Shown: positions 53,008 to 62,282 of the stretch, piece by piece
Position numbering within the stretch: position 1 is the stretch's first letter
Layout: the number at the start of each line of letters is the position of its first letter
NCBI RefSeq assembly: GCF_007993065.1
Contig: NZ_VOPL01000009.1
Span: forward strand, 1 to 64,000
DNA length: 64,000 nt
DNA from: Paracoccus aurantiacus
Lineage (GTDB): Bacteria > Pseudomonadota > Alphaproteobacteria > Rhodobacterales > Rhodobacteraceae
Direction: 5' to 3'
Program-made: the position numbers and the translations under genes
Notes under the pieces: generated by a model
Databases searched by the model: none
The model's input: the letters and a program-made list of their open reading frames with translations, nothing else
What the model was told of the DNA's origin: nothing

Positions 53008-54024
53008 TCAGTTCTCAAACAGCGCGCCGGCGGCCGACATATGATCGACAAAGCTCTGTTCGATAGCCGCGGGATCCGCGCCTTTGGCGCTCACCTGCTG
53101 CCGCCATTGATCCATCAGCGGCGCGGTGGCATCCTGCCAGGCCGTGATATCCTCTGGCGTCGGCTCATAGACGGTATGGCTGGAATCGCTCAGCATCTTC
53201 TCGCGACCGGATTCTTCCCGTTCGGCCCAGCCAGAAGCAAGCCTTTCCGCCCATTCCGAGGTGCAATGCGCGTCGATCACTGCACGCTCGTCCTCGGGCA
53301 TGCCGTCATAGCGGGCCTGATTCATCGCCATTACGAACACCGTGGTATAGAGAGGGAAGTCTATGTGATATTTCGTCTCGGCATCGATCCCGAACAGATA
53401 GATACTGTCCCAAGGAAAAATGATGCCCTCAGCCGCGCCGCGTGCAATCACCTCACGCGCTTCCGGGGCCGGCACCTGAACACTGGCGCCACCCAACATC
53501 GCAACCATCGACGCCATCGTCGCCTGAGCGGGCCTGATATTCTTCCCGTTGAGATCGCCGGGCAGCCGGACTTCTTCAACCGTATGGAGCGTGCCGGGGT
53601 CTTGCATGAAGGCCATGCAGACCTTCACATCGGGCATCTCTTCCGCGGCATATTGCTGATACCAGTCGTTGAACGCGGCAGAACCCGATTTGGCCTGTGT
53701 TACCTTGAAGGGATGTTCGGCCAGCGAGATGATCGGGAAACGACCCGGCTGATAGCTGGGCGCGACATAGGTCACGTCGGCAATGCCGTCGCGGGCGATG
53801 TCATAGTGATCGGTGGCAGAGCCAAGCTGCTGCGCCGGGAATATCTGGAAGGTGATCTTGCCATCCGAGGCCTCACCAATCGATTCGATCCAGGGCTCGA
53901 AGCCGGTCGTCTGCAAGGCGTGCTGAGGCGGCAACCAATGGGAAAGTCGCAATTCGGTGTCGGCTTGTGCGGCCCCCGCTGCCAGCGACAACGCGATGAT
54001 CGGGGTCAGTTTGCTGATATTCAT
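53008..54024 (-). CDS. TRAP transporter solute receptor (DctP)
   Basis: A 338-residue periplasmic receptor with signal peptide (MNISKLTPIIALSLAAGAAQA). Mature LRLSHWLPPQHAL, GKITFQIFPAQQLGSATDHYD and the ligand Arg region around PGDLNGKNIRPAQA fit the DctP family. It probably binds an aromatic carboxylate, given the tannase and CoA-ligase genes. Ligand identity is inferred. Confidence 0.9.
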   Translation of the reverse strand: MNISKLTPIIALSLAAGAAQADTELRLSHWLPPQHALQTTGFEPWIESIGEASDGKITFQIFPAQQLGSATDHYDIARDGIADVTYVAPSYQPGRFPIISLAEHPFKVTQAKSGSAAFNDWYQQYAAEEMPDVKVCMAFMQDPGTLHTVEEVRLPGDLNGKNIRPAQATMASMVAMLGGASVQVPAPEAREVIARGAAEGIIFPWDSIYLFGIDAETKYHIDFPLYTTVFVMAMNQARYDGMPEDERAVIDAHCTSEWAERLASGWAEREESGREKMLSDSSHTVYEPTPEDITAWQDATAPLMDQWRQQVSAKGADPAAIEQSFVDHMSAAGALFEN

Positions 54025-54048
54025 AAGTTCTCCTCCCTGAGAATGGGT

Positions 54049-54951
54049 CTAGGTTTTCAGGTCGATCCCCACGCTTTGGCGAAGGGATTCAAAGCTGTCA
54101 GTCCAAGTTCGGGCGATCCCTTCGGCGCTCCACCCGCCGTCGGAATGCCGGATGTCGATTTCCTGCGGATGCGACCAGATCGACAGTCGATCACCACCTA
54201 TACCCAGGCATTGCCCTGTGATCGCGCGCCCTTCGTCCGAGGCCAGGAACACCGCAAGCGGCGCCACATCCTCCGGCGCACCAAGCCCCAGTTCATGCCG
54301 GAGTCGGTGCGGGATCGGCTCGCCGCGTTCGGCAGCCTCGACTGCCTCGCCAAGGCCGGGAATGGTGGCGACCATGCGGGTCAGCGCGGTCGGCACAATG
54401 GCATTGACGCTGACATCCGCGCGGGCAAGTTCCATTGACCAGGTTCGCGCGAGTGCCGCCACGCCTGCCTTGGCGGCTGCATAGGCGGTCTGACCGACAT
54501 TTCCCCGCTGTCCGGCCACAGAGGACACCAGAACGATAGCCCCGCCATGTCCCGCCTGCCGGAAATATCGTGCGGCGGCCCGACCACAGGTCATGGCACC
54601 GCGCAGATGGGTGCGGATGACCAGATCGAAATCGTCGTCCTCGACCTTCCACAGAATTGCATCCCGCAGCACGCCGGCATTGGCGACGAACGTGTCCATC
54701 CGCCCGAATTCGCGGATCGCGGTATCGACGCAAAGCTGGGCCGACGTGTCGTCCCCGATGGCGGCAACGGCTGCGGCTGCACTGCCGCCTGCGGCACGGA
54801 TATCCGACAATACCGCGCCCGCGACATCTTCCGAGACATCGTTCACCACCACCGCCGCGCCTGCCTGCGCCATATCAAGCGCAATCGCCCGCCCGATCCC
54901 GCGGCCTGCGCCAGTGACGACAACGACCTGCTCTTTCAACGAAATCACCAC
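54049..54951 (-). CDS. Short-chain dehydrogenase, 3-hydroxyacyl-CoA dehydrogenase-like
   Basis: A roughly 300-residue SDR. VVVTGAGRGIGRAIALDMAQ, FVANAGVLRD, catalytic VSSVAGQRG ... AYAAAKAG. No ATG is available; I use GTG 54951 because AGGGGA lies about eight bases upstream, but GTG at 54957 (overlapping the hydratase stop) or 54948 are alternatives. The longer C-terminus is of the MaoC-associated SDR type. It probably oxidises the 3-hydroxyacyl-CoA made by the hydratase. Confidence 0.82.
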   Translation of the reverse strand: MVISLKEQVVVVTGAGRGIGRAIALDMAQAGAAVVVNDVSEDVAGAVLSDIRAAGGSAAAAVAAIGDDTSAQLCVDTAIREFGRMDTFVANAGVLRDAILWKVEDDDFDLVIRTHLRGAMTCGRAAARYFRQAGHGGAIVLVSSVAGQRGNVGQTAYAAAKAGVAALARTWSMELARADVSVNAIVPTALTRMVATIPGLGEAVEAAERGEPIPHRLRHELGLGAPEDVAPLAVFLASDEGRAITGQCLGIGGDRLSIWSHPQEIDIRHSDGGWSAEGIARTWTDSFESLRQSVGIDLKT

Positions 54952-54953
54952 GC

Positions 54954-55772
54954 TCACTTTCCCCTGAACACGGCCGGACGCTTTTCCATGAAGGCACGAG
55001 GCCCTTCGCGCGCGTCCTCTGAGGCCATCACACGCGCCTTCGCCGCATCTTCCAGCGCATAGCCCTCCTGCAAGGTTCGCCCACTGGCGGCGAGCACGGT
55101 TTTCTTCACCTCCTGAACCGCAATCGGGCCGTTCGCGGCGATTTTGCGGGCCAGGTCCCACGCCGTATCCATCAGCGCGTCCTGCGGCACGATGCGATTG
55201 ATCAGCCCGGCCTCGCGCGCTGCTTCTGCCGAGAGCGGCTGGCCGACCAGAAGCATCTCCATCGCCAGGCAATAGGGCACCTGACGCGGAAGCCGAACAA
55301 GTGCGCCTGCGAATGGGATCAGCCCACGCCGGACCTCTGGAAGCGCAAAGGTCGCATGCTCAGCTGCGATGCGGATATCGGTCGCGAGCACTGTTTCCAT
55401 GCCTCCTGCCATGCAGTGACCGTTGATCGCCGCGATAATCGGCTTGTTCAGTTCAAAGTCCCGCAGAGCCGAACGCGACATGATCTCGGGATCATCCAGC
55501 AGCCGCCGGTCCCATTGATCCTGCGGCGCCCTGGCCCCCGTCATCAGCGGCAATGTCAGTGCAAGATCGCCGCCCGAACAGAAGGCCTTGTCGCCGGTGC
55601 CCGTCAGGATCGCGACGCGCAGGGCATCGTCATCCGCGAAATCTGTCAGCGCATCGGCCAGTCGACAGGCGACCTCGGGACTGATGGCATTCCGCGCGTC
55701 AGGGCGGTTGATGCGCAGCAATGCCACGCCATCGTGTTTTTCATAGATCAGCGGCAGGTCAGACGCGTTCAT
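54954..55772 (-). CDS. Enoyl-CoA hydratase/isomerase family protein
   Basis: A 272-residue crotonase-fold enzyme. FCSGGDLALT and NGHCMAGGMETVLATDIRIAA form the oxyanion hole; LPEVRRGLIPFAGALVRL and a Glu/Asp further on complete the pattern. ATGA overlap with the ligase gene. With the SDR it would carry out side-chain beta-oxidation or retro-aldol shortening of an aromatic or branched acyl-CoA. Confidence 0.88.
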   Translation of the reverse strand: MNASDLPLIYEKHDGVALLRINRPDARNAISPEVACRLADALTDFADDDALRVAILTGTGDKAFCSGGDLALTLPLMTGARAPQDQWDRRLLDDPEIMSRSALRDFELNKPIIAAINGHCMAGGMETVLATDIRIAAEHATFALPEVRRGLIPFAGALVRLPRQVPYCLAMEMLLVGQPLSAEAAREAGLINRIVPQDALMDTAWDLARKIAANGPIAVQEVKKTVLAASGRTLQEGYALEDAAKARVMASEDAREGPRAFMEKRPAVFRGK

Positions 55773-57457
55773 CCCCCCTCCTTCGCCATTTCGGCGGCCA
55801 TGTCGCGCAGTGCGAATTTCTGGATCTTGCCATTCGCGGTCATCGGGAAAGCTTCGACGATGCGGACATATTTGGGCATCTTGTGACGCGCGATGTTGGC
55901 GCGGCAGTAATCCTGCAATTCTTTCTGGGTCAGGTTTGCGCCATCCTTCGGCAGTACGAATGCAAAGACCTCTTCACCCAGATCGGCATCGGGAACGCCA
56001 ACCACCTGCGCCTGCGAAACCGCGTCATGCGTCAGCAGAAAATCTTCGACCTCGACAGGAAAGACATTCTCGCCCCCGCGAATGATCATATCCTTCAGGC
56101 GCCCGACAACGGACAGATGCCCTTGTCGGTCGAGCACCGCCAGATCACCGGAATGCAGCCATCCATCCGCGTCGATCGCCTCTGCGGTCTTGTCGGGCAT
56201 GTCGTAATAACCCTTGGTAACAAGATAGCCGCGAATGCAAAGCTCCCCTTTTTCGCCCCATTCGCATGGTTGGCTTGTCTCTGGGTTGATGACGCGAATT
56301 TCGGTATGGGGCAGCGGCGTGCCTGCAGTAGATATCTGGACCTCAAACGGGTCGTCATAGTTGGTGACGGTAATGATGGGGCTGCATTCGGTCATCCCCA
56401 TTATGATCATCGGATCGGCGCCTGTCGCCTCTTTCAGTTGCCGCATAAGGCTTGGCGGGATTGATGTGCCGCCAGCATTCGCCAGCCGCAGGCTGTCTGT
56501 CCGGCGGTCCTGAAAGTCCGGGTGGTGCAGCATCCGGCTATACATCGTGGGAACACCGTTGATGATCGTCGCCGCATGCTTTTCCCAAAGTGCCAGCATC
56601 TTTTCGGGATCGAATGCGTCCATGGTGACCAGACAGCCGCCCGCCGCCAGCATCCCGATCACATTGCAGACGCATCCGGCCGTATGGAAAAACGGCATCG
56701 CGCTCAGCATTACGTCATCGGCCCGAAATCCTGCCCGCTCGCCCATGAGACGGGCATTATTTATGGTGCTGTGATGGGTCAGCATCGCCCCTTTGGGCCT
56801 GCCCGTCGTGCCGCTGGTATACTGGATCTGCATGACGTCATGGGGGCTGACGAGCCGCTGACGCGCCGCCAGCGCGCTTTCGCTGACATGCCGCGCAAGA
56901 TCTGTCAGGGCGTCGAACGGAAGCGCGATGCCCTTCGCATCGCCGATGACCGCAAGCCCGCGAAGCTTCGGGTAGACCTCGCTGGATACCGCACCCTCCC
57001 TGACGTCTGATCCCGCAAGCATATCAGTCAGCATTTCGACGATACTCATCTTGCGATAGCGCTCGGCGAAAATCAGGTGAGTGGCCTGACCCTGACGCAG
57101 CAAATAATCCAATTCGATAGAATGAAACGCAGGATTTACGGTGATAAGAACCGCGCCGATCTTCGCCAGCGCATATTCCAGCAGCACCCATTCCTGTCTG
57201 TTCGGGGACATGACCGCAACATGATCGCCCTTATCCACGCCCCACCCCATAAGGCCGCGCGCAAGGTTGTCTGCAGCTGATTTCAGGTCACGATACGTCC
57301 ACGACGCGCAGATATCGCGGTCGAAATCATAGGTGATGACTGCGGGCCGATCAGAATACCGTGTCGCCTGATCGTCCAGCAATTGACCGAGGGTCACGTC
57401 CAGCAACGCCGGCTCTGAACCTGTCACTGGCCAATATGCATCGTCTCGCGACGTCAT
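55769..57457 (-). CDS. AMP-forming acyl/aryl-CoA ligase
   Basis: A 562-residue ANL-superfamily ligase. The P-loop is QIQYTSGTTGRPKGA, A5 region is MGMTECSP, A7/A8 are LHSGDLAVLD and GRLKDMIIRGGENVFPVEVE, and the C-terminal Lys is in TANGKIQKF. ATG 57457 is preferred over the adjacent GTG 57460; GGGAGGC precedes. It activates the imported acid. First gene of the leftward operon, opposite MarR. Confidence 0.92.
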   Translation of the reverse strand: MTSRDDAYWPVTGSEPALLDVTLGQLLDDQATRYSDRPAVITYDFDRDICASWTYRDLKSAADNLARGLMGWGVDKGDHVAVMSPNRQEWVLLEYALAKIGAVLITVNPAFHSIELDYLLRQGQATHLIFAERYRKMSIVEMLTDMLAGSDVREGAVSSEVYPKLRGLAVIGDAKGIALPFDALTDLARHVSESALAARQRLVSPHDVMQIQYTSGTTGRPKGAMLTHHSTINNARLMGERAGFRADDVMLSAMPFFHTAGCVCNVIGMLAAGGCLVTMDAFDPEKMLALWEKHAATIINGVPTMYSRMLHHPDFQDRRTDSLRLANAGGTSIPPSLMRQLKEATGADPMIIMGMTECSPIITVTNYDDPFEVQISTAGTPLPHTEIRVINPETSQPCEWGEKGELCIRGYLVTKGYYDMPDKTAEAIDADGWLHSGDLAVLDRQGHLSVVGRLKDMIIRGGENVFPVEVEDFLLTHDAVSQAQVVGVPDADLGEEVFAFVLPKDGANLTQKELQDYCRANIARHKMPKYVRIVEAFPMTANGKIQKFALRDMAAEMAKEGG

Positions 57458-57542
57458 CACGCTGCCTCCCTCTGGCCAGATCGCTTGCTCCGCCTCCTCA
57501 GGCAGGGCAAATTAAAGCGATCACACGATTCGATTGCGATTA

Positions 57543-57572
57543 GTTCGACTTCGAATAATATTCGCATCGAAC
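57543..57572. promoter_or_regulatory. Nested 30-bp palindrome, candidate MarR operator
   Basis: Outer arms GTTCGA and TCGAAC enclose an inner CGAAT-AAT-ATTCG. It lies 16 bases before the MarR ATG and 85 bases before the ligase start, so binding would block both promoters. Confidence 0.7.
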
Positions 57573-57588
57573 ATTCGGTCAAGAAAAA

Positions 57589-58089
57589 ATGAGGCCCGAC
57601 TTGCCGGAAGACCGCACCACAGCGACGCAGAATGACGAAGACGGCTTTCTGTCAGCTACCGCTCTGGATCAGTCGCTTGGCTATAAATTGCGTCTTGCTC
57701 AGATACTTGCCTATCGAAGTTTTGAAGAGCAGATGACCGACTACGGGGTCGCGCCGCGATATCTGGGGCTACTGGGGATCGTAGCCGAAAACCCCGGCCA
57801 AGCGCAGAACCGCTTGGCTGACTCAATCGGCCTGCAGAAATCCAGCCTGGTAACGATTCTCGATCGACTGGAGAAGGACGGCATCCTTGAACGGCGCGCT
57901 TCAGCGCAAGACCGGCGCGCGAAGACAGTCTGGCTGACGAACAAGGGCGAGCAAGTCGTGGCAGAGTTGTTCCTGCATGCCAGGGATCATGAAGCAAGGA
58001 TGGCCGCCGGCATTGACGACCACCTGCTGGCCGACGTCGTGGCAGCCCTTGATGTCATGATCGCCAACCTTCGCGGCTTGTCTGATTGA
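57589..58089 (+). CDS. MarR-family transcriptional regulator
   Basis: A 166-residue winged-helix protein: NPGQAQNRLADSIGLQKSSLV, TILDRLEKDGILERR and the wing RASAQDRRAKTVWLT. Divergent from the CoA-ligase operon, it most likely represses that operon and itself, with the aromatic acid or its CoA ester as effector. The 206 bases after it up to the next gene hold nothing recognisable. Confidence 0.92.
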   Translation: MRPDLPEDRTTATQNDEDGFLSATALDQSLGYKLRLAQILAYRSFEEQMTDYGVAPRYLGLLGIVAENPGQAQNRLADSIGLQKSSLVTILDRLEKDGILERRASAQDRRAKTVWLTNKGEQVVAELFLHARDHEARMAAGIDDHLLADVVAALDVMIANLRGLSD

Positions 58090-58295
58090 AGCATTGGATC
58101 GTCACGACAGGATGCAACCTACAGCTTCAATCGCACATTTGACTGAAACGCCGACTTCAGGCTGAACATATGCGCTGCGGGGATCGAGTTCACACTTCTT
58201 CAACACACGCCGCGTTCTCTTGCTCGCGCGGCCGGAATACCCGCACAGCCCGATCCATCCCTCGCTCTGCGTCACCCTAGGAAAGGAAGAACAGA

Positions 58296-59318
58296 ATGTA
58301 TGCAACCGTCATGCACGGCCCCGGCGATGTTCGCTATGAGCAGGTCGAAGACCCGAAGATCCTGAAACCCACAGACGCAATCATCAAGCTTGCTGCCACG
58401 TGCATCTGCGGATCGGATCTGTGGCCCTATCGTGGCCTGTCCGATCAGGATGGGCCCGCGCATATGGGCCATGAATATTGCGGCACCGTGGTCGAGGTCG
58501 GCAGCGAGGTCCGCAACATCAAGCCCGGACAGTTCGTCGTCGGCAGCTTCATTCTGTCCGACAATACCTGCCCGCATTGCGACTTCGGCTTCCAGTCCTC
58601 CTGTGTGCAGCGCGAGTTCATGACCGGCGCGCAGGCCCCCTATGCCCGCGTGCCACTGGCCGACGGGACATTGGTCGCGACGAACGAAATTCCTGATGCC
58701 GATATGATCCCGCACATGCTGGCGACCTCCGACGTGCTGGGCACGGGCTGGTATGCCGCCGATGCCTCGCAGGTCCGCGAAGGGGGCACCGCAGTCGTCG
58801 TCGGCGACGGCGCTGTCGGGCTGATGGGCGTGCTGGCCGCATCCCAGATGGGTGCGGGGCGGGTTATTGTCATGTCCCGCCACAAGGACCGCCAAAAGCT
58901 GGCGCTGGAATATGGTGCCACCGACATCGTCGAAGAACGCGGCGAGGATGGCATTGGCCGGATCATGGACCTGACCAACGGCGTCGGGGCGGAATCGGTG
59001 CTGGAATGCGTAGGGATGGAGGAATCCATGCACCAGGCCATGGGCGTCTGCCGTCCCGGTGGCACCATCGGCTATGTCGGCGTTCCGCATGGCGTCAGCT
59101 TCGACGGGCAGCAATTGTTCTTCGGGCAGAAGCGGATGCTGGGCGGCCCCGCACCTGTGCGCCGCTTCTTGCCCGACCTCATGGATCGCGTGCTGGCCGG
59201 AAAGATCGAGCCCGGCAAGGTATTCGATCTGGTGCTGCCGATCGCCGAAGTGGCAGAGGGTTACAAGGCAATGGACGAACGTCGCGCCATCAAGACCATG
59301 CTGCGGGTCGAGGAATAA
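58296..59318 (+). CDS. Zinc-dependent alcohol dehydrogenase (MDR family)
   Basis: A 340-residue medium-chain dehydrogenase. Catalytic zinc ligands: Cys in CICGSDLWPY and GHEYCGTVVEVG. The structural-zinc lobe is reduced (CPHCDFGFQSSC), with three Cys in place of the usual four. Rossmann motif VVVGDGAVGLMGVLAA. Preceded by GGAAAGGAAG. It is followed 11 bases later by an SDR gene. Substrate unknown. Confidence 0.88.
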   Translation: MYATVMHGPGDVRYEQVEDPKILKPTDAIIKLAATCICGSDLWPYRGLSDQDGPAHMGHEYCGTVVEVGSEVRNIKPGQFVVGSFILSDNTCPHCDFGFQSSCVQREFMTGAQAPYARVPLADGTLVATNEIPDADMIPHMLATSDVLGTGWYAADASQVREGGTAVVVGDGAVGLMGVLAASQMGAGRVIVMSRHKDRQKLALEYGATDIVEERGEDGIGRIMDLTNGVGAESVLECVGMEESMHQAMGVCRPGGTIGYVGVPHGVSFDGQQLFFGQKRMLGGPAPVRRFLPDLMDRVLAGKIEPGKVFDLVLPIAEVAEGYKAMDERRAIKTMLRVEE

Positions 59319-59329
59319 GGAGAAATGCG

Positions 59330-60154
59330 ATGACCGATGTCACCGTCGTCGTCGGTGCTGGCTCGATCGGGCAGGCCATTGCCCGCCGGGTCAGCAGCGG
59401 CCGCCATATGGTGCTGGCCGATCTGAAGCAGGAAAACGCCGACAAGGCCGCCGAGGCGCTCGAACTCGCGGGGTTCGAAAACACCGCCACGACCGTTGAC
59501 GTATCCGACCGCAAGTCGGTGCAGGAACTGGTCAAGCTCGCTAGCGGTATCGGTGATGTGAAGGCGCTGATTCAAGCTGCGGGTGTGTCGCCAAGTCAGG
59601 CATCTGCCGAGACGATCCTGAAGGTCGATCTTTACGGCACCTCGATGCTGCTTGAGGAGTTCGGCACGGCAATCGCACCGGGCGGATCGGGCATCGTGAT
59701 CTCGTCACAGTCGGGCTATCGGATGCCCGCGCTGACGGCAGAACAGGACGAACAACTGGCCACAAAGCCGGCCGAAGAACTGCTGGAACTTGATTTCGTC
59801 AAAGCTATCGATGACACACTTCTGGCATATCAAATGTCGAAGCGCTGCAATTCCCTTCGCGTCCGGGGCGAGGCGATCAACTGGGGCAAGCATGGCGCAC
59901 GGATCAACGCGATCAGCCCCGGCATCATCATCACCCCTCTGGCACATGACGAACTGAACGGCGAGCGCGCTGATTTCTACCGCGACATGCTGGCAAAAAT
60001 GCCCGCAGGCCGCGCCGGCACCCCGGATGAGATCGCGGCACTTGCGGCGCTGATCATGGGACCGGAAGGCGGCTATATCACCGGCAGCGACTTCCTGATC
60101 GACGGCGGCGCGACCGCCAATTTCTTCTATGGACCTGACGCGAAGAGGTCATGA
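59330..60154 (+). CDS. Short-chain dehydrogenase/reductase
   Basis: A 274-residue SDR with an atypical glycine motif VVVGAGSIGQAIARR in place of TGxxxGxG, and AAGVSP in place of NNAG. SSQSG then YQMSKRC provide Ser, Tyr and Lys, with an unusually long insertion between them (about 50 residues), as in some 3-alpha-hydroxysteroid dehydrogenase-like SDRs. Start at 59330 after AAGGAGAAA. Co-transcribed with the alcohol dehydrogenase. Confidence 0.87.
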   Translation: MTDVTVVVGAGSIGQAIARRVSSGRHMVLADLKQENADKAAEALELAGFENTATTVDVSDRKSVQELVKLASGIGDVKALIQAAGVSPSQASAETILKVDLYGTSMLLEEFGTAIAPGGSGIVISSQSGYRMPALTAEQDEQLATKPAEELLELDFVKAIDDTLLAYQMSKRCNSLRVRGEAINWGKHGARINAISPGIIITPLAHDELNGERADFYRDMLAKMPAGRAGTPDEIAALAALIMGPEGGYITGSDFLIDGGATANFFYGPDAKRS

Positions 60155-60243
60155 CCGGCACACCAAGCCGCGGTCACGCCTGACCTGTCCCCGGAGCTTT
60201 GGCCCCCGTCGATCAGCGTCCTCCGCTATCTGCTGACGGTGCA

Positions 60244-60276
60244 GATGCCCCCGAGGTCTAAGCGCCCGGGGGCATC
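60244..60276. terminator. Hairpin between convergent SDR and TonB receptor genes
   Basis: GATGCCCCCG (60244-60253) and CGGGGGCATC (60267-60276) form a perfect 10-bp stem with a 13-base loop. It ends five bases from the receptor stop. No T-run; likely a bidirectional transcript end. Confidence 0.65.
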
Positions 60277-60281
60277 AAGGT

Positions 60282-62282
60282 TCAGAAGTCCATATTCAGT
60301 CCCAGTGTCACGGTCCGGCCCGGCGCATAAAGCGGCTGGACGTCGCGTGGGCTGTATTGGACGTAGCTGGAGCGCTCGTAATAGGTCTTGTCAAACAGGT
60401 TATCGACACCCAGACGAACGACCACGTTCTGATGGCTTTCGGGTCGCCATTCTGCATAGGTGTTCACGACACCATAACCTGCATGATCCGAGAACCCGGC
60501 TTCGGTCAGGTAATCGCCGTCCAGACGGTCGGCCAGTTCCAGCGTGCCGCCCACACGCAGATTATACTGCGGAATGTCCTGGTCGACGAACAGCGATGCG
60601 ACAGTGCCGATCGGCATGGCATCGCCGCCACTGGGCAGCGCGTCCTCGCCGTCATACTCGACATTCGCCTTCGTCACGCTGGCGCCGACGCGGCCGCTGC
60701 CCCAGCTATAGTTGCCCTGAAGGGTAAAACCGCGGCTGCGATATTCCTCGGCATTGTCCAATGTGTAGCTGTCATCGCTTTCGCGGTAATAGCTGTTCGC
60801 GAGGTTCTTCAATCGCGTGTCGAAGAAAGTCAGGTTGCCCGTCCAATCGCCCTGCGTCGCGTTCAGACCCAATTTGTAGTTGCGCGCGGTCGCCGGCTCG
60901 TAATCAGACGCGACGGCCATGCTGCTGTCGCGGGCGTGGAGATAGCCATATTCACCCAGGTCAAAGCCCATCCAGGTATGCGAGGCACCGGCAAAGACCT
61001 CGTATCCGGGCGCGAATTCGTAAGAAATCGTGCCGTTCACGCTGGCGCCGGTATCCGAGTGGCGTTCGCTGTTCCAGTCAGTAAAGCGCTGGTGATCCAG
61101 ACGCGCACCGGTGGAAATGTCGATGCCATTGTCGAATTCGAAGCGGCCCTGAACAAAGGCTCCGACCTGCATCGTTTCCAGATTGTGGACGGGCGCATCG
61201 GTGTCGCCGTAATTGTCGATGTGATAATCGTCATAGGCCCAGTCGATTCCGGCGGTCACGCTGCCCGGTCCGACCTCGAATCGATTCTGAACAAGGCCGC
61301 CGACTGTTTCGGCCTTCATCCTGAAATCGCCGCGCGCGGCATCCTCAATGTAATCCGGCCGGTCGTAATTGTTCCGGCTGGCATAGATCATCACCTCGGG
61401 ATCCCACAGCGCTGTGGGCGAAACCTCGGTATATTTCAGGCTGATGGTGTTGCGCGTAACTTTCAGCGGGAAAACCTCCTTGGTCTGCCCGACATCCATG
61501 TTCATCCGGGTCACGCGATCAGCGCTGTCCTTGTTATATTCGTAGGACAGTTCGACGCGGTGCCCCTCGAATTCATAACCCGTCTTCAGCAGCGCACCAC
61601 TTGTGGCCGGCTTGCTGCCCACGACCTCGTAGCCATCGCCGTTTTCGTAATTGTCGCCGTCTGCGCGATGCAGCATCACGAACCAGTCGACGTTCTCATA
61701 AACGCCGTATCCCGCCAGATTCGCCGTCAACCCCCGCCCGTTCGAGCCATAGGACAGCCCGATCCGACCGCCCTTGCTGCGCCCATCGGTCAGCAGATCG
61801 CGTGCGCCAAGCGTTTCATAGCGAACCGCGCCTGCGCCAGCACCAAAGCCGGCATCGGCAGCCGCGGCACCGGACTCGACCTCGACCCGCTTCAGGAAGG
61901 CCGGGTCGATGACGTTCGATCCGCTGTGGTGCCAATTATCCTTGAACTGCGGCACGCCGTCGACCGACACCGCGAGGCTTGATTGTTCCAGACCAAAGAC
62001 GTGAATCCTCTTGGACGGCCCCGCACCGCCCGACACGCTGACAGAGGCATCGCGGGCGAAAAGCTCTGACGCATCGGCGGGCTGCATGTCTGCGATATCC
62101 TGCTCGGTCACGACCGAGCCGCCTGTCGCCTCGACATTTTCCTGACCATCCGCGACCAGCGTGATCGGGTCCAGCATGATCGTCCCGGTGGGCAGCGGAT
62201 CGGCCAGATCCTGTGCATGGGACGCAGCCGCGATCGCGAGCATCGATGCGCCAGCGAGCAGCAGGGAAGTTGGGTTGAGCAT
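60282..62282 (-). CDS. TonB-dependent outer-membrane receptor (siderophore type)
   Basis: A 666-residue outer-membrane receptor. Signal peptide MLNPTSLLLAGASMLAIAAA to HAQ; plug domain with TEQDIADMQPADASELF and LKRVEVESGAAA; beta barrel ending in the C-terminal Phe of LGLNMDF, as needed for outer-membrane insertion. I start at 62282. A Fur-like box lies about 50 bases upstream. Divergent from isochorismate synthase, so uptake of a catecholate iron complex is likely; heme is an alternative. Confidence 0.88.
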   Translation of the reverse strand: MLNPTSLLLAGASMLAIAAASHAQDLADPLPTGTIMLDPITLVADGQENVEATGGSVVTEQDIADMQPADASELFARDASVSVSGGAGPSKRIHVFGLEQSSLAVSVDGVPQFKDNWHHSGSNVIDPAFLKRVEVESGAAAADAGFGAGAGAVRYETLGARDLLTDGRSKGGRIGLSYGSNGRGLTANLAGYGVYENVDWFVMLHRADGDNYENGDGYEVVGSKPATSGALLKTGYEFEGHRVELSYEYNKDSADRVTRMNMDVGQTKEVFPLKVTRNTISLKYTEVSPTALWDPEVMIYASRNNYDRPDYIEDAARGDFRMKAETVGGLVQNRFEVGPGSVTAGIDWAYDDYHIDNYGDTDAPVHNLETMQVGAFVQGRFEFDNGIDISTGARLDHQRFTDWNSERHSDTGASVNGTISYEFAPGYEVFAGASHTWMGFDLGEYGYLHARDSSMAVASDYEPATARNYKLGLNATQGDWTGNLTFFDTRLKNLANSYYRESDDSYTLDNAEEYRSRGFTLQGNYSWGSGRVGASVTKANVEYDGEDALPSGGDAMPIGTVASLFVDQDIPQYNLRVGGTLELADRLDGDYLTEAGFSDHAGYGVVNTYAEWRPESHQNVVVRLGVDNLFDKTYYERSSYVQYSPRDVQPLYAPGRTVTLGLNMDF

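Noticed and set aside
52942-54438. A 498-codon plus-strand frame
   Set aside because: Antisense to the DctP receptor and SDR genes, both well supported.
60357-61982. A 541-codon plus-strand frame
   Set aside because: Antisense to the TonB-dependent receptor, which has signal peptide, plug and terminal Phe. No ribosome-binding site and no domain.
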